Assembly (NCBI GenBank): GCA_052387815.1
Contig: JBQTIU010000062.1
Location: 1-9,077, forward strand
Direction of reading: 5' to 3'
DNA length: 9,077 nucleotides
Origin: JBQTIU01 sp052387815
Lineage (GTDB): Bacteria > Pseudomonadota > Alphaproteobacteria > CACIAM-22H2
Shown: positions 5,325 to 9,077 of the stretch, piece after piece
Numbering within the stretch: position 1 is the stretch's first letter
Layout: the number at the start of each line of letters is the position of its first letter
Translations under genes and position numbers: made by a program
The notes under the pieces: generated by a model
Told to the model about the DNA's origin: nothing
What the model saw: the letters and a program-made list of their open reading frames with translations, nothing else
The model's database searches: none

Positions 5325-5464
5325 GCCGCGTGTTTGTCAAGTATACAATCGCGCAAGGAATCGCCGGCCGGCGCGGCTCCTGGGGGCGAAACCGCTTCGC
5401 GTGGTTGCTATGTGGTAGCTAAGCAGTGAGGCCAGGGAGCGTGGCCAGGCTAACCAATTGAAAC
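5325..5464. other. Right margin of the accessory segment, no gene
   Basis: Holds TTGT-N7-ACAA at 5334-5348, overlapping the self-complementary GTATAC, and a GGCCA/TGGCC hairpin with a 7-nt loop at 5430-5446. The hairpin has no T-run on either strand, so it is not a convincing terminator for the tRNA on the - strand or for the cassette on the + strand. CCAATTG near 5454-5460 is followed within a few bases by the repeat edge. Confidence 0.3.
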
Positions 5465-5466
5465 CA

Positions 5467-5543
5467 TGGCGTCCCCGGCGTGACTCGAACACGCGACCTA
5501 CGGTTTAGGAAACCGGCGCTCTATCCAACTGAGCTACGGGGAC
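5467..5543 (-). tRNA. tRNA-Arg, anticodon CCU, with encoded CCA (right copy)
   Basis: Base-for-base identical to the copy at 2495-2571, including the C-T mismatch at the base of the anticodon stem and the encoded CCA. A TATAAG -10 lies 9 nt before the 5' end, here preceded by TGA where the other copy has TGC. It is divergent from the dioxygenase gene, with 129 nt between them. This is likely the resident copy, because it is next to the intact neighbouring gene. Confidence 0.96.
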
Positions 5544-5552
5544 GCGCCGGCC

Positions 5553-5558
5553 CTTATA
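5553..5558 (-). promoter_or_regulatory. -10 element of the right tRNA-Arg gene
   Basis: TATAAG on the - strand, 9 nt before the tRNA 5' end, at the same place as in the left copy. The upstream base change A for C makes this copy TGATATAAG. The -35 region is not recognisable. Confidence 0.5.
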
Positions 5559-5634
5559 TCAGATCGCGGGAGCGAAGGCGACAGGGGCCGTTGCCGGGGC
5601 GCAATTCCGTTTCTCGGGCGCCCTGCGGTGGGGC

Positions 5635-5640
5635 TAGAAT
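5635..5640 (+). promoter_or_regulatory. Possible -10 of the dioxygenase gene
   Basis: TAGAAT, close to TATAAT, lies 32 nt before the ATG at 5673, giving a leader of about 25 nt that contains the AGGAG ribosome binding site (5661-5665). No matching -35 is seen, so an activator may be needed. The hexamer is conserved in the left repeat at 2663-2668. Confidence 0.35.
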
Positions 5641-5672
5641 CGGCCAAGCCCTTGACCGGCAGGAGCAGCCCC

Positions 5673-6560
5673 ATGACCATCGCCCCGTCCTCGCACGCCG
5701 CCGCCGGCGCTGGCCCCAAGGCTGGCGGGCCGCCCTTCGAGCTGCGGGCGCTGTCGCCGGCGATCGGCGCCGAAATCCTCGGCGTCGATCTCGGCGCCCG
5801 GCTCGATGCCGAGCGCTTCGAGGCCATCCGCCAGGCCTGGCACCGCTCGAGCGTCCTCTTGTTCCGCCATCAGGAGCTGTCGGAAGCCGACCAGCTGCGG
5901 TTCGCCGAGCGGTTCGGCGAGCTCGCCCGGCTGGTCACCAAGACCGAGGGCATGACCGGCCATCCGGCGGTCCTGCTGGTCTCGAACGTGCGCAAGGACG
6001 GCAAGCTGATCGGCGCGCTGCCCGACGGCGAGATGCTGTTCCATTCCGATCAATGCTACGTCGAGCGCCCGTGCATGGCAACCCTGCTCTATGCCATCGA
6101 AATCCCGTCGGTGGGCGGCAATACGCTGTTCGCCAACATGTACCAGGCCTACGAGACTCTGCCCGAGGCCATAAAGCGGCGCCTCGCGGGCTTGAAGGCG
6201 ATGAACGTCTACGATTACGCCGCCAACCCGACCGCGCGAACGCGCGCCTCCGCCCCCGATGCGCCCGCATATGCCCATCCGATCGTGCGCACGCACCCCG
6301 CGACCGGGCGCAAGGCGCTCTACGTCAACCGGCTGATGAGCGAGTCCATCGTCGGCCTGAAGCGGGCCGAGAGCGATCGCCTTCTCGGCTTCCTGTTCGA
6401 TCACCAGGAACGCCGCGAGTTCGTCTACGAGCATGCGTGGACGCCGGGCGACCTCGTGCTGTGGGACAACCGCTCGACGCTCCACGCGCGCACCGATTTC
6501 AGCGCCGCCGAGCGGCGCCTGCTGCGGCGCGTCGCGATCAAGGGCGAAAAGCCGGTCTGA
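5673..6560 (+). CDS. TauD/TfdA-family Fe(II)/2-oxoglutarate-dependent dioxygenase
   Basis: A 295-aa cytoplasmic oxygenase with the full TauD layout. The N-terminal IGAEILGVDLG sequence is typical of the family. The iron ligands are H124 and D126 in LFHSDQCY and H271 in TLHARTDF, and R286 in LLRRV, 15 residues after H271 as in TauD (H255/R270), binds the 2-oxoglutarate carboxylate. IPSVGGNTLFANM follows the first ligand pair as in other family members. Such enzymes couple 2-oxoglutarate decarboxylation to hydroxylation of a substrate that then breaks down, such as taurine and other sulfonates or phenoxyacetates. The substrate here cannot be read from sequence. ATG 5673 lies 7 nt after AGGAG, and the first 12 codons recur in the left repeat. 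It ends 12 nt from the convergent importer operon, whose sulfonate-like components support, but do not prove, a sulfur or carbon scavenging role. Confidence 0.92.
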   Translation: MTIAPSSHAAAGAGPKAGGPPFELRALSPAIGAEILGVDLGARLDAERFEAIRQAWHRSSVLLFRHQELSEADQLRFAERFGELARLVTKTEGMTGHPAVLLVSNVRKDGKLIGALPDGEMLFHSDQCYVERPCMATLLYAIEIPSVGGNTLFANMYQAYETLPEAIKRRLAGLKAMNVYDYAANPTARTRASAPDAPAYAHPIVRTHPATGRKALYVNRLMSESIVGLKRAESDRLLGFLFDHQERREFVYEHAWTPGDLVLWDNRSTLHARTDFSAAERRLLRRVAIKGEKPV

Positions 6561-6572
6561 TCGGGCGCCGCC

Positions 6573-7301
6573 TCAGCGCCGCAGCGAGCGGGATTCGATG
6601 CGGCCCATGACCTCGTTGGCGAACACCGCGAGGACGAAGGTGATCAACAGTACCGCGTACATGTCGGCGATGCGGAAGAAATTGTAGTACTGGATCGCCA
6701 GATGGCCGAGCCCGCGGTTGGAGAACTTGATCTCGGCCAACAGCACGCCGATGATCGCCACCCCCAGGCCGAGCCGCATGCCGGTGACGATCGGCCGCAC
6801 CAGCGACGGCAGGAAGACCTTGGCGACGAGCTGCCGGCCGGTCGCCTTGAAGCTGCGGGCGACGCGGACGAGGACCGGATCGACCGCCCCCATGCCGGCC
6901 TGGGTGGCGATCGCCACCGGAAAGAACGCCGACAACGCGCCGAGGCCGATCTTGGAGCCCGGCCCGACGCCCAATAGCAGCATCAGGATCGGCAGGAACA
7001 CGATCTTCGGGGTCGAGGCGAGATAGTGCAGGTAGGGCGCCGCGACCGCGCCCGCGAATCGGCGCATGCCGAGCGCGATCCCGGCCGCGATGCCGGCGAG
7101 CGAGCCCGCCGCGAATCCGGCCGCGACCTCGTAGGCGGTGCGGGCGAGATGGCCGTAGAAGTCCGACGCGCCAAGATGCCTGGCGACCGCGCCCAGGACC
7201 GCGCGCGAGGACGGCACGAGGCCTTCATAGACCAGCCCCGAGCCCGACAGCGCCTCCCACGCCGCCCATGCCGCGGCGAGCGTGGCGAGGCGCACGGCCA
7301 T
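6573..7301 (-). CDS. ABC transporter permease, SsuC/TauC-like (second permease)
   Basis: A 242-aa inner-membrane protein of the binding-protein-dependent permease family. Hydrophobic segments are visible at about 5-20, 57-78, 98-112, 118-135, 176-190 and 214-230. The EAA-type loop that docks onto the ATPase is at about 149-175 (RSFKATGRQLVAKVFLPS), followed by RPIVTGMRLGLG. ATG 7301 starts 20 nt after the stop of the other permease gene; ATG 7340 would add 13 residues and overlap that gene by 19 nt. Neither has a well-spaced ribosome binding site, so translation is likely coupled. It is the third and last importer gene seen and ends 12 nt from the convergent dioxygenase gene. The two permeases differ in sequence and probably form a heterodimeric channel. 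Confidence 0.9.
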   Translation of the reverse strand: MAVRLATLAAAWAAWEALSGSGLVYEGLVPSSRAVLGAVARHLGASDFYGHLARTAYEVAAGFAAGSLAGIAAGIALGMRRFAGAVAAPYLHYLASTPKIVFLPILMLLLGVGPGSKIGLGALSAFFPVAIATQAGMGAVDPVLVRVARSFKATGRQLVAKVFLPSLVRPIVTGMRLGLGVAIIGVLLAEIKFSNRGLGHLAIQYYNFFRIADMYAVLLITFVLAVFANEVMGRIESRSLRR

Positions 7302-7321
7302 GGTCGCGCCCGGCCGGCCGC

Positions 7322-8065
7322 TCAGCGCCAGACGAGCCATCGCTCCGACCGTTCGACCGCGGCATAGAAGACGGCGCTCGCCAGGATCACGAACACGATC
7401 GCCGCGTACATGGCGGGGATGTCGTAGCGGTCGTACATCTCGCCGACCAGCAAGCCCAAGCCGCCGAGATTGGCCAGGAACTCGATGCCCACGATGTTGG
7501 TCATGGCGTAGATCAGGCATAGCCGGATGCCGGTGAAGATCGAAGGCCCCGCAGCCGGCAGCAGGACTTTCCAGGCCACGGCGGCCGGCGAGGCGTTGAA
7601 CGAGCGGGCGACGGCGATCAGCACCGGACGGACCGAGACCAGGCCCTCGCGGGTCTTGAGCACGACCGGGATCGTGCCGACGACGAACCCCATGGCGATG
7701 GTGACGGCGAGGCTGCGGCCGAACAGGACCAGGAACATCGGATAGAAGAGGATCATCGGCGCCGCGAACAAGGCCCCGATCCAGCTTTCATAGGCGAGAG
7801 CGAGCAGGCGGTAGCGGTACAAGAGCCAACCGGCCGGAATCCCCACGCCGGTCGCCAATGCCGCTGCCGCCAGCGTCGTTGCTACGGTCACCAGGAAGGC
7901 GGCGAACGCGCCTTCGTCCACGGCCAGGCGCGGCAGCGCGGCGACGATGTCCGAGGGCAGCGGGATGACGAAAGACGAGACCAAGCCCCACCCGATCGCC
8001 AGCTCGGCGAGCGCGGCCAGGACCGCGACGGCGGCCAGCCCGGCGAGCGCCGCCCGCCCCTTCAT
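7322..8065 (-). CDS. ABC transporter permease, SsuC/TauC-like (first permease)
   Basis: A 247-aa inner-membrane permease. ATG 8065 gives a positively charged start (MKGR), then a membrane segment at about 5-25 and further ones at about 56-83, 95-116, 120-135, 182-200 and 219-235. The ATPase-docking EAA-type loop is at about 154-180 (RSFNASPAAVAWKVLLP), the same place as in the second permease. It starts 8 nt after the binding-protein stop, with GGGG directly before the ATG, showing one transcription unit read toward lower coordinates. The open frame extends much further upstream but antisense to or out of frame with the binding-protein gene, so that extension is not real. Substrate specificity resides in the binding protein. 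Confidence 0.9.
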   Translation of the reverse strand: MKGRAALAGLAAVAVLAALAELAIGWGLVSSFVIPLPSDIVAALPRLAVDEGAFAAFLVTVATTLAAAALATGVGIPAGWLLYRYRLLALAYESWIGALFAAPMILFYPMFLVLFGRSLAVTIAMGFVVGTIPVVLKTREGLVSVRPVLIAVARSFNASPAAVAWKVLLPAAGPSIFTGIRLCLIYAMTNIVGIEFLANLGGLGLLVGEMYDRYDIPAMYAAIVFVILASAVFYAAVERSERWLVWR

Positions 8066-8073
8066 CCCCGATC

Positions 8074-9077
8074 TCACATGGCAAGTTCCGCCACGTGGCG
8101 CAGCATCTCCTTGACCTGTTCGGCGGTCAGCGGCTTCTCCAGGCGCTTGGCGTCGACCGCCTGCTGGACGCTGAGCTCGACGTTGCCGATCTTGTCGAGG
8201 GCGAGCGCCGCCTTGGGCAGGTAGGCGGTGCGCACCTGGTCGGCGAGGGCGGGCGCGACCTCGGCGAGCTTGGCATAGATGCCGAGCACCTCGGGACCCG
8301 CGTAGGCCCAGTCGATGGTCCGCTGATAGGCCTTGATGAAACGCCGCATGGCGTCGCGGTTCTTGTTGAGGAAGGGCGTATGGGCGACGTTGACCCGCAC
8401 CGTCTGGGTGGCGACGCCGGGCGCGTCGTTGCCGACCGCGATCACCCGGATCTTGCCGTCCTCGACGAGATTGAGATTGACGGGGACGGCCGACCAGCCG
8501 GCGTCGATCTGGCCCGACATGACTTGGGTGAGCGTCGCCGCCATGCCGCCGGCCGGCACCAGCCTGGCGTCGATCCCGGCCGCCTTGACGAGCTCGGCGG
8601 CGATCAGGTTGGACGACGACCCCGGCCGCGAGAACGCCATCGTCTTGCCCTTCAAGTCCTTGACGCCCCTGATCGGGCTGTCGGCCTTGACGTACCAGAA
8701 GATGTCGTTCGACCCGGTCATCTCGGCGCTGATGATGGCGATCGGCGCGTTCTTGCCCCAGGCGCCGATCACGCCCAGGATGCCGATGCCGATGCCGATG
8801 TCGATGCTTCCGGACACGATCGCCTGCTGGGTGTCGGCGCCGCCGTCGGTCCACACGATGTCGAGCTCGAGCCCGGCCTCGCGGAAGAACCCCTTCTCGG
8901 CCCCGAGATACGGCATCGCCGTATCCCACAGGCCCTTTTGCCCGACGGCGAGCTTGAGCTTTTCCGCCGCCCCGGCCGGCGGCGCCAGCGCCGCGGCCGC
9001 CCGCCCCCCGGCGGCCCCCACACCCCGGAAAGAGGGGATAAGGGCCAGGCCCCCCACCGGGCACGGGTCGCGACCCC
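8074..9077 (-). CDS. ABC transporter substrate-binding protein, NMT1/SsuA/TauA-like (5' end uncertain)
   Basis: A periplasmic solute-binding protein that starts with mature-type sequence KLKLAVGQKGLWDTAMPYLG and continues AEKGFFREAGLELDIVWTDGG, ADTQQAIVSGSIDIGIG, GVKDLKGKTMAFSRPGSSS and MSGQIDAGWSAVP, the usual order of the NMT1/THI5-like family that includes SsuA and TauA. The mature domain runs to MLRHVAELAM. The N-terminal stretch GLALIP...GAAGGRAAAALAPPAGAAEK looks like the end of an export signal, but lacks the basic start and a normal hydrophobic core. The frame stays open to the window edge; GTG 9057 is the only start seen and may not be real. Homopolymer runs of C and G fill this last 80 nt. 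It is first of the importer genes seen, and the ATPase gene is presumably beyond the edge. The ligand is probably a small sulfonate-like anion, which is inferred from family only. Confidence 0.88.
   Translation of the reverse strand, partial: GRDPCPVGGLALIPSFRGVGAAGGRAAAALAPPAGAAEKLKLAVGQKGLWDTAMPYLGAEKGFFREAGLELDIVWTDGGADTQQAIVSGSIDIGIGIGILGVIGAWGKNAPIAIISAEMTGSNDIFWYVKADSPIRGVKDLKGKTMAFSRPGSSSNLIAAELVKAAGIDARLVPAGGMAATLTQVMSGQIDAGWSAVPVNLNLVEDGKIRVIAVGNDAPGVATQTVRVNVAHTPFLNKNRDAMRRFIKAYQRTIDWAYAGPEVLGIYAKLAEVAPALADQVRTAYLPKAALALDKIGNVELSVQQAVDAKRLEKPLTAEQVKEMLRHVAELAM

Larger units (their letters stand above)
5465..5708. repeat. 244-bp direct repeat, right copy (tRNA-Arg plus start of the dioxygenase gene)
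   Basis: Gap-free partner of 2493-2736. This copy continues into the complete dioxygenase gene, so it represents the undisturbed chromosomal arrangement. The sequence left of 5465 has no match to that left of 2493. Confidence 0.93.

Noticed and set aside
5334..5348. TTGT-N7-ACAA with GTATAC as a GntR-type operator
   Set aside because: The arms match over only four bases, no second copy is seen, and no GntR-type regulator is in the window.
5430..5446. Hairpin GGCCA/TGGCC as a transcription terminator
   Set aside because: The stem is only 5 bp and there is no T-run after it on either strand.
5480..6610. A 376-codon + strand frame over the tRNA and the dioxygenase gene
   Set aside because: It runs through the tRNA gene and out of frame through the dioxygenase, with an Arg/Pro/Ala-rich composition; the TauD motifs are in the other frame.
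1..9077. CRISPR array
   Set aside because: No regularly spaced short repeats were seen; the only sizeable repeat is the 244-bp tRNA-containing pair.

Overview
The window is GC-rich DNA that looks like the chromosome of an alphaproteobacterium, probably of Rhodospirillales type. The grounds are the strong third-position GC, a FixJ-like receiver protein next to a FixK-like Crp/Fnr regulator, an ISAzo13-type transposase tail and the style of the TauD and ABC transporter genes. The genus cannot be fixed from this sequence alone.

Left part (1-2492). The window opens with the last 30 codons of an ISAzo13-family transposase. Two regulators follow on the + strand: a single-domain response regulator (155-610) and a Crp/Fnr-family activator of FixK type (696-1454). 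Each is preceded by a pair of TACGTA-like half-sites 10 bp apart, which resemble the FixJ recognition sequence and suggest that both answer to the same FixJ-type activator. After a 341-nt stretch without a recognisable gene comes a toxin-antitoxin locus: an intact ribbon-helix-helix antitoxin (1796-2080) and a RelE/ParE toxin broken by two frameshifts (2084-2370).

Middle part (2493-5708). Two copies of a 244-bp repeat (six mismatches, no indels) bracket an accessory segment. Each copy holds a complete tRNA-Arg(CCU) gene on the - strand, the tRNA/dioxygenase intergenic region and the first 12 codons of the TauD-like gene. The left repeat edge lies 2 nt past the tRNA CCA end. The left copy runs directly into a frameshifted, truncated IS3-family orfA. 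Between the repeats is a cassette that is visibly less GC-rich: an unrecognised 147-aa protein, an overlapping 436-aa protein with an ImmA/IrrE-like C-terminal region whose HExxH motif reads RLLGD, and an 89-aa charged protein. This cassette is the best candidate for an undescribed system. No integrase is visible.

Right part (5673-9077). A TauD/TfdA-family Fe(II)/2-oxoglutarate dioxygenase on the + strand converges on a - strand ABC importer operon: a periplasmic binding protein of the NMT1/SsuA/TauA type (its 5' end at or beyond the window edge), then two SsuC/TauC-like permeases. The layout suggests uptake and oxidative breakdown of a small organic compound such as a sulfonate, but the substrate is not shown. 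The importer's ATPase is not in the window.
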